Shown: in pieces, positions 54,696 through 62,910 of the stretch
How the letters are laid out: each line of letters starts with the position of its first letter
How positions within the stretch are numbered: the stretch's first letter is position 1
Source of the DNA: SZUA-309 sp965232595
GTDB taxonomy: Bacteria > Pseudomonadota > Gammaproteobacteria > Pseudomonadales > Azotimanducaceae
NCBI GenBank assembly: GCA_965232595.1
Contig: OZ246983.1
Span: 3,286,001-3,350,000 of the forward strand
Length of the DNA stretch: 64,000 nucleotides
Direction: 5' to 3'
Position numbers and translations under genes: made by a program
Notes under the pieces: model-generated
What the model was told of the DNA's origin: nothing
Seen by the model: the letters and a program-made list of their open reading frames with translations, nothing else
The model's database searches: none

Positions 54696-55687
54696 TTGCA
54701 TTCATCGGCCTCTGCTATGCCAGCCTCTACCTGCTCATCTTCAACAAGCTCGGCCTGCTGAAGAAGACGGCGGGCAACATCTTCGCCTTCGCGGGCGTCG
54801 GGGTGGTGATCGTCGGCGCCATAGTGTTCGCCTGGTACACCTTCTCGCCCATGAGCTCGGATGCACGCCTGTTCCGGTTCATTGTGCCCATCGTGCCGAA
54901 CGTCAGCGGGCAGGTGATCGAGGTGCCGATCCGCGGCGGTGAGGTGATGCTGAATCAGGGCGACGTGCTGTTCCGGATCGATCCGGCGCCATACGAGTAC
55001 ACCGTCCGCCAGCTCGAAGCTCAGGTCGAGCGCTACGAGGCCGAGCGCCGTCTGGCGAAAATCAACGTCGACCGGGCGCAGAAGCTGGTGGCGACTCAGG
55101 CGGCCGCGCAGATCGACCTGGACATCTGGATGGCAAACATGGACATGGCGGTCGCCCAGATCGACAGCACCAGCGCCCAGCTGGACGACGCGCGATGGAA
55201 GCTCAACGAAACCGTGGTGCGGGCCCCGGCGGACGGCTACGTGGTGAACCTGCAGCTGCGACCGGGTAGCTACGTCACGAGCATCCCACTGGCGTCGTCC
55301 ATGGCTTTCGTGTCAACAGATGAGAGCTCCGTGCTGGCGAGCTTCAGCCAGAGCGCGATCCGCAAGATCAGTGCCGGCAACGCGGTGGAAGTGACCTTCA
55401 ACCACGACCCGGGACAGGTGTTTTCGGGCACCATCGAGCGGGTGGTGGGGCTCGGCAGCCAGTCGCAGCTCTCAGCAAGCAGCACCCTGCCGAGCTTTAC
55501 CGGCGCGCCGATCACCGATCGCTGGCCGGTCGTCGTGAAGCTGGATGATGAGGAGGCGGTCCGGTCGATGAGCCAGGGGGCCGGCGGCACGGTGGTGGTC
55601 TACACGGACGCCGGCAAGCCGTTCCACATCATCAGCAAGGTCGCCATCCGTCTGGGCGCCTGGTTGAACTACCTGACCTCACCGTAA
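54692..55687 (+). CDS. HlyD-family membrane fusion protein (YiaV-like)
   Basis: A 331-residue periplasmic adaptor. Two N-terminal hydrophobic segments precede a barrel and hairpin: NVSGQVIEVPIRGGEVMLNQGDVLFRID, cited as GEVMLNQGDVLFRID, gives the lipoyl-like half, a coiled coil runs through residues 110-180, and VRAPADGYVVNLQLRPGSYV is the second half. It would link an inner-membrane pump to the outer membrane. Together with the DUF3302 gene it makes a two-gene unit. Its end overlaps the convergent AhpD-like gene by 19 bases. Confidence 0.87.
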   Translation: MIAFIGLCYASLYLLIFNKLGLLKKTAGNIFAFAGVGVVIVGAIVFAWYTFSPMSSDARLFRFIVPIVPNVSGQVIEVPIRGGEVMLNQGDVLFRIDPAPYEYTVRQLEAQVERYEAERRLAKINVDRAQKLVATQAAAQIDLDIWMANMDMAVAQIDSTSAQLDDARWKLNETVVRAPADGYVVNLQLRPGSYVTSIPLASSMAFVSTDESSVLASFSQSAIRKISAGNAVEVTFNHDPGQVFSGTIERVVGLGSQSQLSASSTLPSFTGAPITDRWPVVVKLDDEEAVRSMSQGAGGTVVVYTDAGKPFHIISKVAIRLGAWLNYLTSP

Positions 55688-56214
55688 AGGTTCTGCGATT
55701 CCACACGAAGGGCCCGGTTGAATTTGCTCGAGGCGTTCTCCCAGGCGATCACAGCGGTTAGCTCGACAATCGCCTCCGCATCGAAGTGGCCCTGCAGGCG
55801 GGCAAACAGCTCGTCGCTCACGTCCTGCTCCGATAGCGTCATGGCGTCGGCGTATGCCAACGCGGTGCGCTCGAGATCGTCGAACTGATCTGAGTTGTGC
55901 CAATCGTCCAGCGCCTGAATCTTCTCGTCGCTTAAGCCCGCCTCGCTGCCCACGGCAGCGTTGATGTCGCGTCAGAACACGCAGCCGTTCAGGCTCGCCA
56001 CCCGTCTGTTGACCAGAGAGACCAGGGCCGTGCCGAGGATGCCGTCCTTGTCCATGGCGCTCCACATTCCCCGGGCTGCCTTGAAGAAGTCCGGCCGGTA
56101 GGCGTAGAGCAGGTGGTTTTTCAGCGGCGCGCCGAAGGTCTCGGCCTGTGCCTTCAGCATGGCGGCCACATAGCCGCTGGTGGCTGCCGGGTCGATCTCA
56201 GGAAGTCTGGCCAT
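55669..56214 (-). CDS. AhpD/CMD-like protein with an in-frame TGA, candidate selenoprotein
   Basis: One continuous frame of 181 residues interrupted by a single TGA at 55974-55972. The N-terminal 80 residues run MARLPEIDPAA to ASLNGCVF, then TGA, then RDINAAVGSEAGLSDEKIQAL and a normal CMD C-terminus to SQNLYGEVR. In CMD and AhpD proteins this spot is NGCxxC, so TGA replaces the second Cys of the redox motif, giving C78-V-F-U81; the family's later His is Asn85. A perfect 7-bp hairpin begins 11 bases past the TGA. Readthrough would make a peroxide- or quinone-active CxxU enzyme. The alternative is a nonsense mutation or a sequencing error. Confidence 0.7.
55944..55960 (-). promoter_or_regulatory. 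SECIS-like stem-loop downstream of the in-frame TGA
   Basis: On the coding strand CGCTGCC-GTG-GGCAGCG forms a perfect 7-bp stem with a 3-base loop that begins with G. The stem starts 11 bases after the TGA, so the loop starts about 19 bases away. Bacterial SECIS elements bound by SelB sit about 16-37 bases from UGA to apical loop. Coding constraint alone does not require this symmetry. Confidence 0.6.
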
Positions 56215-56253
56215 GAGCTGCCTCGAAACAGGATAAGGATGCTGCGCATCATT

Positions 56254-56275
56254 GCAGGGATCGGCGCAGGGATCG
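56254..56275. repeat. Short direct repeat
   Basis: GCAGGGATCG occurs twice, 12 bases apart, in the space between the AhpD-like gene and the CaiB-type gene. No function is apparent. Confidence 0.35.
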
Positions 56276-56354
56276 ACGGCAGGCGCATTCAGCTGCCTGG
56301 CAAATTGGTCTATCCTCGCCGGCTCCCTTAATCCTCAGCAGATGGAGTAGCACC

Positions 56355-57569
56355 TTGGCAGCACCACTTGATGACATCACCGTAATAGAGGTGGACAGCT
56401 ACATGGCAGCGCCCAGCGCCGGCGCGGTGCTGGCCGATCTGGGCGCCAGAGTGATCAAGGTCGAGCCGTTCAGCGGTGATCCGCTGCGCGGTCTGGGCCG
56501 TCCGGCAAAGGTTGAAGGGCCGCTCGAGGGCTACGACTTCGGTTTCGACGTCGACAATCGCGGCAAGCAGTCCATCGCCATCGCGTTGGATACGGATGAG
56601 GGTGCAGACCTGGTACGCCGTCTGGTCGGCAACGCCGACGTGTTCCTCTGCAACCTGCTGCCGCACCGACAGGAGCGCTTCGGCCTGGATCCTGAGTCGC
56701 TGAAGGCGGCGAACCCACGCATCATCCACGCCACGCTCACCGGCTACGGCACCAACGGTCCCGATGCGCTGCGCCCAGGTTATGACGTCACCGCCTTCTT
56801 CGCCCGTTCCGGGCTGTATGACGCCATGCGCGGCGGTGATGAGGGTGAGGTGGCCCAGGCGCGGCCGGCGCAGGGAGACAACACGGCTGGCCTGGCGCTG
56901 GTCTCCGGCATCCTGGCGGCGTTGCGGCTGGCCGAGCGGACCGGTGAGGGGCAGGTGATAGAAACCTCCCTGTTCGAGACCGCGGTCTGGACCCAGGCCA
57001 CCGATTTCGGTGTGGTGGCGGTGGACAAAGCCCCGGTACGTCGCCGTTCCCGGCACAACCAGCTCGGCGCGGAGCAGAATCGATATCCCTGCGGCGACGG
57101 CAAGTGGGTGGTGATCAACCAGTTGGGTCGTGGCAGCTTCGAGCGCTTCGCCAAGGCGCTCGGCAAGGAGGACTGGCTGGAAGACGAGCGTTTCGCCGAC
57201 GGTAAGTCACGCTACCGGAACATGCCGGCCCTGGTCGACGAGGTGGATGCGGTGATGATGACCAGAGCCCGGGACGAGTGGGGCGCCATCTTCGATGAGG
57301 TGGGGCTTATCTGGGGCACGGTGCAGACCCTGGAAGAGGTGGCCGACGACCCGCAGGCTGAAGCGATCGGGCTTTTCCCGACCGTCACCCACGCCGAGCG
57401 CGGTGAGTATCGAAGCGTGCGCATCCCCCTGCGTATCCACGGATCGGACGTGGGTCCCCAGGGGCCAGCGCCGGAGTGTGGCGAGCACACCAGCGTGATT
57501 CTCGAAGAGGCAGGACTCACGGCAGCGGAGATTGAAGCCTTGAAGGCCGCAGGGGCGATTCAGGCCTGA
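56355..57569 (+). CDS. CaiB/BaiF family CoA-transferase
   Basis: A 404-residue class III CoA-transferase, the second in the window. It starts at TTG 56355, with GGAG at 56344-56347. N-terminal ITVIEVDSYMAAPSAGAVLADLGARVIKVE, cited as MAAPSAGAVLADLGARVIKVE without its first residues, is the CoA site, and the likely catalytic Asp is D175 in PAQGDNTAG. GEGQVIETSLFE follows. It is transcribed towards the copper-monooxygenase gene, 94 bases apart. The donor and acceptor acids are unknown. Confidence 0.88.
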   Translation: MAAPLDDITVIEVDSYMAAPSAGAVLADLGARVIKVEPFSGDPLRGLGRPAKVEGPLEGYDFGFDVDNRGKQSIAIALDTDEGADLVRRLVGNADVFLCNLLPHRQERFGLDPESLKAANPRIIHATLTGYGTNGPDALRPGYDVTAFFARSGLYDAMRGGDEGEVAQARPAQGDNTAGLALVSGILAALRLAERTGEGQVIETSLFETAVWTQATDFGVVAVDKAPVRRRSRHNQLGAEQNRYPCGDGKWVVINQLGRGSFERFAKALGKEDWLEDERFADGKSRYRNMPALVDEVDAVMMTRARDEWGAIFDEVGLIWGTVQTLEEVADDPQAEAIGLFPTVTHAERGEYRSVRIPLRIHGSDVGPQGPAPECGEHTSVILEEAGLTAAEIEALKAAGAIQA

Positions 57570-57614
57570 ATGTGTTACTTTTGGTAATACCTGTGCGCTG
57601 ATGAGAGGCGCCCG

Positions 57615-57647
57615 GATCGATTAAAGATCGAAAGAAGATCGAGAAGA
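57615..57647. repeat. Three 11-bp direct repeats in a gene leader
   Basis: GATCGA recurs at 57615, 57626 and 57637, each exactly 11 bases on, within the purine-rich leader of the next gene. The units are GATCGATTAAA, GATCGAAAGAA and GATCGAGAAGA. Helical-turn spacing suits binding of a regulator on one DNA face, but could be chance slippage. Confidence 0.5.
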
Positions 57648-57663
57648 GAGTGAGAGAGAGGCA

Positions 57664-59487
57664 ATGATGCGTAAAACCCCTTACCTGGCGACAGCGATCG
57701 CCGCGCTCATATCCATGATTTCAGCGGCCGCCCTGGCGATAGCCCCGCAGGATCGGGTGGAGAATTTCCGCCTGATGGACAATCAGGGCGATAGCCACGA
57801 GCTGTACTACTACGACGACATGAAGGCCGTGGTGGTCATGGTCCAGGGCAACGGCTGCCCGATCGTCAGGAACGCCATGCCACGGTTCCAGGAACTCAAG
57901 AACGAGTACGCCGAGCAGGGCGTGCAGTTCTTCCTGCTGAACTCCAACCTGCAGGACAACCGGCAGTCGGTTTCTCAGGAAGCAGAAGAGTTCGGCTACG
58001 ACATCCCGGTCCTGATCGACGACACCCAGATCATCGGTGAGTCCATGGACCTGGTGCGCACCGGCGAGGTGTTCGTGCTCGATCCGAAGACCTGGTCCGT
58101 GACCTATCACGGCGCTGTCGATGATCGCCTCGACTACGAGACCCAGAAGTCGGAAGCGAGCAAGCACTACCTGAAAGATGCCATCGACGACATGCTGGCC
58201 GGCCGGCCGGTGGAAGTCGCCAGCACCGAGCCGCTCGGCTGCCTGATCAACTTCCCGGCGAAGCAGCAGCGCGCGCAGCACGCAAACATCTCCTACTCGG
58301 AAGAGATTGCGCCCATGCTGGCTGACAACTGCGTGGCCTGCCATCGCGATGGTGGCATCGGCCCCTGGGCGATGAACGACTACAACATGGTCCGCGGGTT
58401 CTCCCTGATGATCCGGGAAGTGGTGCGTACCCAACGCATGCCGCCGTGGCACGCAGACCCGGCAGTTGGCCACTTCTCCAACGACCGCTCCCTGAGCGCT
58501 GAGCAGACTCAGAAGCTCGTGCACTGGATCGAAGCCGGCGCGCCCCGGGGCGAAGGCCCTGATCCGCTGGCGGAGATGGAGCACAACTGGGGCACCTGGG
58601 CCGTGCATGAGCCGGAGCTGGGTGAGCCGGATTACATCATCGACATCCCCGCCGCCGAGGTTCCGGCCACTGGCGTCGTCGACTACATGTATCACTTCGT
58701 GCAGAACAACATCGGTAAGGATGTCTGGGTCAAGGCCGCAGAGATCCTGCCAGGCGATCGTGCCGTGCTGCACCACGTGATCACCTCTTACGGTCAGCTG
58801 GAAACAGAGGGCCGGCGCAAGGGGCGCCTCAAGCGCGAAGGCCAGGGCGGCCTGCGCGGCTACGTGCCCGGTATGGTCAGCCAGCACTTCCCGGAAGATA
58901 CCGGCGTGTTCCTGCCCGCGGATGCGACCATCGAGTTTCAGATGCACTACACCACCAACGGCAAAGCCACGGTGGACGAGTCCAAGCTCGGCATCTGGGT
59001 CTACGACGAGCCGCCGGAGCATCGCGTGTTCTCCCTGATTCTCGCCAACGGTCGGATCAAGATCCCACCGCACGCGAAGAACCACATGGAGATGGCCGAG
59101 CGGGTAATGCCGCAACCGGCGATCATCTACAACATGCTTCCGCACGCACACTTCCGCGGCAAGGCGAGCCAGTTCAGCGTGGTCTATCCGGATGGCACGG
59201 AAGAGGTTCTGCTGCACGTGCCGAACTACGACTTCAACTGGCAGACCACCTACGAGCTGGCGGAGCCCAAGTACATTCCTGCAGGCACCAAGATCGTTCA
59301 CACCACCTGGTGGGACAACTCCGGTCAGAACCCGGCCAACCCGGATCCGACCGTCGAGGTCACCTGGGGTGACCAGTCCTGGGAAGAGATGCTGTTCGGG
59401 GCGGTGCTGATGCGCATGGCCACGGAAGAGGAAGTGGCAGCCAACGAAGGCTCGACAACCAGCCAGGAACTGGCCAGCGCCGACTAG
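57664..59487 (+). CDS. Exported redoxin - cytochrome c - copper type II monooxygenase-like fusion
   Basis: A 607-residue protein with a likely signal peptide (residues 1-27). Residues 30-185 are a redoxin/thioredoxin-like domain with one cysteine segment GNGCPIVRNAMP (C65). A haem-c motif C223-V-A-C226-H227 follows. The C-terminal part looks like copper type II ascorbate-dependent monooxygenase: H370-H371 (VLHHVIT), H428 (FQMHYTTNG) and H494/H496 (MLPHAHFRG). These resemble the paired histidine and HxH copper ligands of the PHM family. It would hydroxylate a substrate outside the cytoplasm with electrons from the haem. A strong terminator follows. Confidence 0.78.
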   Translation: MMRKTPYLATAIAALISMISAAALAIAPQDRVENFRLMDNQGDSHELYYYDDMKAVVVMVQGNGCPIVRNAMPRFQELKNEYAEQGVQFFLLNSNLQDNRQSVSQEAEEFGYDIPVLIDDTQIIGESMDLVRTGEVFVLDPKTWSVTYHGAVDDRLDYETQKSEASKHYLKDAIDDMLAGRPVEVASTEPLGCLINFPAKQQRAQHANISYSEEIAPMLADNCVACHRDGGIGPWAMNDYNMVRGFSLMIREVVRTQRMPPWHADPAVGHFSNDRSLSAEQTQKLVHWIEAGAPRGEGPDPLAEMEHNWGTWAVHEPELGEPDYIIDIPAAEVPATGVVDYMYHFVQNNIGKDVWVKAAEILPGDRAVLHHVITSYGQLETEGRRKGRLKREGQGGLRGYVPGMVSQHFPEDTGVFLPADATIEFQMHYTTNGKATVDESKLGIWVYDEPPEHRVFSLILANGRIKIPPHAKNHMEMAERVMPQPAIIYNMLPHAHFRGKASQFSVVYPDGTEEVLLHVPNYDFNWQTTYELAEPKYIPAGTKIVHTTWWDNSGQNPANPDPTVEVTWGDQSWEEMLFGAVLMRMATEEEVAANEGSTTSQELASAD

Positions 59488-59506
59488 CGTCAGCTGCTGA
59501 AGCCCT

Positions 59507-59537
59507 AAAAACCGCGCCTCCCGGCGCGGTTTTTTTT
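59507..59537 (+). terminator. Intrinsic terminator
   Basis: CCGCGCC (59512-59518) and GGCGCGG (59523-59529) are perfect 7-bp arms with loop TCCC, preceded by AAAAA and followed by eight T (59530-59537). It ends the transcript of the copper-monooxygenase gene. Confidence 0.9.
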
Positions 59538-59571
59538 CGCGTTCACTTAGCTTTTTTCGTGTTCACATAGC
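59532..59571. repeat. Two 20-bp tandem units
   Basis: TTTTTTCGCGTTCACTTAGC (59532-59551) is followed directly by a second unit that differs at two positions (59552-59571). The repeat begins in the T-run of the terminator and ends just before the AGGAG of the next gene, so it looks like a local duplication. Confidence 0.75.
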
Positions 59572-59612
59572 CCAGGAGAGCAGCCATCAGCCGTAACCGT
59601 ACCCGCGACTTC

Positions 59613-60449
59613 ATGCAGATTGCTGCCGGCTACCTGGCGGCAATCGTGGCAGCCTGGCTCACGGTCATCCTGATCGAAGCCCACCCGATCATCGAGGTGC
59701 TGGTTGCCGGCGTGGTCAGCACCTTCGTGATCTTCGCCTGCAGCATGGTTTTCCGGAACTCGTCTTTCTACGACGCTTACTGGAGCGTGGCGCCGCCATT
59801 GTTCGCCTTTTACCTGGTTGCGGTTGCCGAGGGTGGAGACCCCCTCCGCCAGGGTCTGGTCTGCGCGGTGGTGCTGCTCTGGTCAGTCCGGCTGACCGCG
59901 AACTGGGCCTACGGCTGGTCCGGCATGCAGCATGAGGACTGGCGCTACGAGAACCTGGCTGATCTGTCCGGGCGGCTCTGGTGGCTGCTGTCGCTGGCCG
60001 GCGTGCACCTCTTCCCGACCCTGATGATCCTGCTCGGCAGCATCCCCCTGTATCCGGCGCTGCTGGGTAGCGCGCCCATCGGGCTGCTCGACGGCCTGGC
60101 CTGCAGCGTTGGCCTGGCGGCCATCTGGCTCGAGTTTCAGGCAGATCGGGAGCTGCATGCGTTCCGCGCCCAGCGCGCAAGCCGGGAGGCGGTGCTGGAT
60201 CAGGGCGTCTGGGCCTGGTGCCGGCACCCGAACTACCTCGGCGAGATTGGCTTCTGGGTAAGCCTGTATCTGTTCGGGCTGGCCGGCTGGCAGGGGACCT
60301 ACCCCTGGTCCTGGTTGGGCCCCGTCAGCATGCTGGTCCTGTTCGTCGGCATCTCGATCCCGATGATCGAGCGCAAGCTGATGGAGGACAAACCCGGTTA
60401 TGCCGACTATCGCAGCCGCGTGAAGATGCTCATCCCGCGCCTGATATGA
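59613..60449 (+). CDS. DUF1295 (steroid 5-alpha-reductase-like) membrane protein
   Basis: A 278-residue multi-pass membrane protein. The C-terminal GVWAWCRHPNYLGEIGFWVSLYLFG, cited as VWAWCRHPNYLGEIGFWVSL, and PMIERKLMEDKPGYADYRSRV, cited as MIERKLMEDKPGYADYRS, form the NADPH-binding signature shared by DUF1295, ICMT and steroid 5-alpha reductases. The assigned ATG 59613 has no ribosome site, whereas AGGAG at 59574-59578 stands 7 bases before ATC 59586 in frame (9 residues earlier). It may reduce a double bond in a sterol or isoprenoid. Confidence 0.85.
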   Translation: MQIAAGYLAAIVAAWLTVILIEAHPIIEVLVAGVVSTFVIFACSMVFRNSSFYDAYWSVAPPLFAFYLVAVAEGGDPLRQGLVCAVVLLWSVRLTANWAYGWSGMQHEDWRYENLADLSGRLWWLLSLAGVHLFPTLMILLGSIPLYPALLGSAPIGLLDGLACSVGLAAIWLEFQADRELHAFRAQRASREAVLDQGVWAWCRHPNYLGEIGFWVSLYLFGLAGWQGTYPWSWLGPVSMLVLFVGISIPMIERKLMEDKPGYADYRSRVKMLIPRLI

Positions 60450-60468
60450 CGAAGGGTCAGAACAGCGA

Positions 60469-61665
60469 TCAGAAGGGTCGCGTCAGCTCCGCGGCCCAGC
60501 TCAACTGATATCGGACCAGCACCCCGTTGTGGTCCGAAAGCATCAGGCCATCCTCGGGCTCATCGAACAGCAGCTCCATGCTGAGCGGTTGGATGCTGAT
60601 CCGGTGGCCGTGTGACCAACCCTGCAGGTCCTGAGTCTCGTACCAGGGCGCGTCCGACGACAGAGGGATCCGCATCTCGCACTTGTCAGGGTTTTCGACG
60701 CAGAAAGAGCTCACCTCGTTGAAGCCGCCGGAGCTCTCCGCTTTCTCCAGTGCCCGGGTAACGAAGTACTGGATCCGGCTTTCATCGTGCCGCATGTTCA
60801 GGTCGCCGCCCCAGATGAACGGCAGGTAAAGGCGTTGCAGCGAGTAGAGATACTCGTCAGTTTCGTCGACCTGGAGGTTGTGAGCGATCAGCGCTCGCTC
60901 TCTGGAAACACCAGACGCCCCCCGGGAGTTGAAGTGAGTGGTAGCGATGGCCAGCGGGTCCGGCAGGCCCGGCAGATCGAGTTCCACCGTGAGAATGCCC
61001 TTGTTGGCCAGGCAGTCGAATCCGGCGCACTCCCACTGATGAAAGGGATGGCTGTAGCGAACGTGGATCGGGTAGTCGCTGGCGATGATCAGCCCGCTGG
61101 ATTGCCACTTGCCGAGCTTCTCCCCTTTCCAGAAGCTGCGCTCGGCGATGAAGCCCGCCGGTGCTCTTTCCGAGAAGGCCTCCCCCAGGTCCTCGGAGGT
61201 CGGCCCGGCCACCCAGTTTTCATAGCCGCCTCGCTCGAGGATCTCCTCCGAGGCCGCTATGAAAGCTTCCTGCAGCATGATCACATCCGGCTCGCTGCCG
61301 GCCTTGCGCATCTCGGCGAGCCGGTCGCCGATATCTTCGAGCGCACCTGCCCGGTTGCAGGCGATGGGGATACGTTCGCCGTCCTCGTCCGTGGTGCGTG
61401 AGCGTTTGTCGCAGCCGAGCGGCCAGGGCAGGCCGGCGACGTTGTAGATGAGAACGCTGATCTCGGTGCTGGCAATGCCGCTCGCCGGATCAACGTGGAT
61501 CTCGGGCTGGGCGTCGATGTGCCGTTGCGGGGTGTCGTCGCGATCCGGCTCGCTGCAGCCGGCAAGGATCAGCGCAGCCAGGAGCGCTGCGCCGATGCTC
61601 GGACGCGTCCGTATGGAGGCTTTCAGCCTGAAGCCCTGCAGGCTAATCCGGCAGGCCGAGGACAC
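60469..61665 (-). CDS. EEP (endonuclease/exonuclease/phosphatase) lipoprotein
   Basis: A 398-residue exported protein with a long n-region and lipobox ILAGC (Cys37). The EEP motifs are VLIYNVAGLPWP, MLQEAF, TTHFNSRG, FIWGGDLNMRHD and LSDHNGVLV, which carry the metal- and phosphate-binding Asn, Glu, His and Asp residues. Such exported members cleave sphingomyelin or other phosphodiesters. Its first 23 bases overlap the end of the upstream acyl-CoA dehydrogenase, so the true start may be further in, but no ATG is available there. Confidence 0.85.
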   Translation of the reverse strand: MSSACRISLQGFRLKASIRTRPSIGAALLAALILAGCSEPDRDDTPQRHIDAQPEIHVDPASGIASTEISVLIYNVAGLPWPLGCDKRSRTTDEDGERIPIACNRAGALEDIGDRLAEMRKAGSEPDVIMLQEAFIAASEEILERGGYENWVAGPTSEDLGEAFSERAPAGFIAERSFWKGEKLGKWQSSGLIIASDYPIHVRYSHPFHQWECAGFDCLANKGILTVELDLPGLPDPLAIATTHFNSRGASGVSRERALIAHNLQVDETDEYLYSLQRLYLPFIWGGDLNMRHDESRIQYFVTRALEKAESSGGFNEVSSFCVENPDKCEMRIPLSSDAPWYETQDLQGWSHGHRISIQPLSMELLFDEPEDGLMLSDHNGVLVRYQLSWAAELTRPF

Positions 61666-62821
61666 GCTTGGCGATGATGTTCAGCTGCACCTCGTTGGTC
61701 CCGCCGTAAATCGTCACTGCCCGATCACGCAGCCAGCCGCGGGTGGATTCCAGCTCGTCTTCGCTGAAGCCGGTGCCCTCCCAGCCGAGGCCCTGGGTGC
61801 CTCTGAGCATGGCCTTCAGCTCGGACCCCTCCTTGGAAAGGGTGGAGCCGACGTACTTGAAGATCGAGGTGGCGGCACCCGGCGCGCCCGATTCCTTGCT
61901 TTCCTGCATGACGCGGGCTCCGGTGAGCTGCATGCTTTTCTCCTGCATCACGTGGCGGATCACCGCGTCGCGAGCGGCAACGTCGGCGATGCGGCCGTTC
62001 TCCTCGCCGATGTACTCCTTGGCGAGGCTGGCGTACGGGTTCAGACGCTTCTTCTTGCCTTTCGGGTCGGGCGCTTCGCCGACCCCGGAGCGCTCGTACT
62101 GCAGCAGCCGCTTTGCCACGGTCCAGCCTTTGTTCATCTCGCCGACCAGGTCTACCTTCTGGGCGATGGCGTTATCGAAAAACGTCTCGCAGAACGGCGA
62201 CGAGCCGGAGATCAGCGGGATCGGCTTGACCGTCACACCGGGTTGATCCATGGGCAGCAGCACGAAGCTGATGCCGTCGTGCTTCGGCGCGTCCGGGTCG
62301 GTCCGCACCAGGCAGAACATCCAGTCCGCGTGATTGGCGCCGGAGGTCCAGATCTTCTGGCCGTTGATCACGAAGTGGTCGCCATCCAGGACCGCTTTGG
62401 TCCGGAGGCTGGCCAGATCGGAGCCGGAACCCGGCTCGGAGTAACCCTGGCACCAGTTCACCTCACCGCTGGTGATCTTCGGCAGGTGCCGCTTCTTCTG
62501 GTCCTCGGTGCCGTATTCCAGCAGCGTCGGCCCGATCATGGCCAGACCCATGCCGGAGGCGGGCGGCAGGGCACGGATGGCCGTCATCTCCTGGCGGAGA
62601 ATGGCGCCTTCCTCTTTCGACAGGCCGCCGCCGCCGTACTCGGCCGGCCACATGGGCGCGGTCCAGCCCCGTTCCGCCGCCCGTTCGAGCCAGAGCCTGG
62701 CATCGTCCGTGCTGTACACCTCGTGGGCGTCTTCGAAGTGGATGTTGCCCTGGCGCATGCTTTCCGGGCAGTTTTCCGCCAGCCAGGTGCGGGCGTCTTC
62801 TCTGAATGCTTCGAGGCTCAT
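61643..62821 (-). CDS. Acyl-CoA dehydrogenase
   Basis: A 392-residue flavoenzyme. GYSEPGSGSDLASLRTKA near residue 130 and WTSGANHADWMFCLVRT are the flavin and substrate segments; LESTRGWLRDRAVTIYGGTNEVQLNIIAKRVLG, cited as VTIYGGTNEVQLNIIAKRVLG without its first part, is the C-terminal signature. In this branch the catalytic residue is often in the loop before that signature; I did not identify it. It probably oxidises a branched or steroid-side-chain acyl-CoA. It precedes the EEP lipoprotein gene. Confidence 0.9.
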   Translation of the reverse strand: MSLEAFREDARTWLAENCPESMRQGNIHFEDAHEVYSTDDARLWLERAAERGWTAPMWPAEYGGGGLSKEEGAILRQEMTAIRALPPASGMGLAMIGPTLLEYGTEDQKKRHLPKITSGEVNWCQGYSEPGSGSDLASLRTKAVLDGDHFVINGQKIWTSGANHADWMFCLVRTDPDAPKHDGISFVLLPMDQPGVTVKPIPLISGSSPFCETFFDNAIAQKVDLVGEMNKGWTVAKRLLQYERSGVGEAPDPKGKKKRLNPYASLAKEYIGEENGRIADVAARDAVIRHVMQEKSMQLTGARVMQESKESGAPGAATSIFKYVGSTLSKEGSELKAMLRGTQGLGWEGTGFSEDELESTRGWLRDRAVTIYGGTNEVQLNIIAKRVLGLPD

Positions 62822-62910
62822 GATTCTTCCTGCTTGTCTTCGCGCTAAACCGCCAATTATCGCAGACCGGAATTCGGCAGGCGAGGTTCTGTCCGGCAGC
62901 CGATATGGGA

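Noticed and set aside
55669..56214. Reading the AhpD-like region as two separate small genes or a simple pseudogene
   Set aside because: Both halves are in the same frame, match one protein end to end and show no decay. A pseudogene stays possible but is less economical given the hairpin.
57721..59301. Long open frame antisense to the copper-monooxygenase fusion
   Set aside because: The plus-strand protein has clear motifs, while the antisense translation is rich in His, Val and Arg and matches nothing I know.
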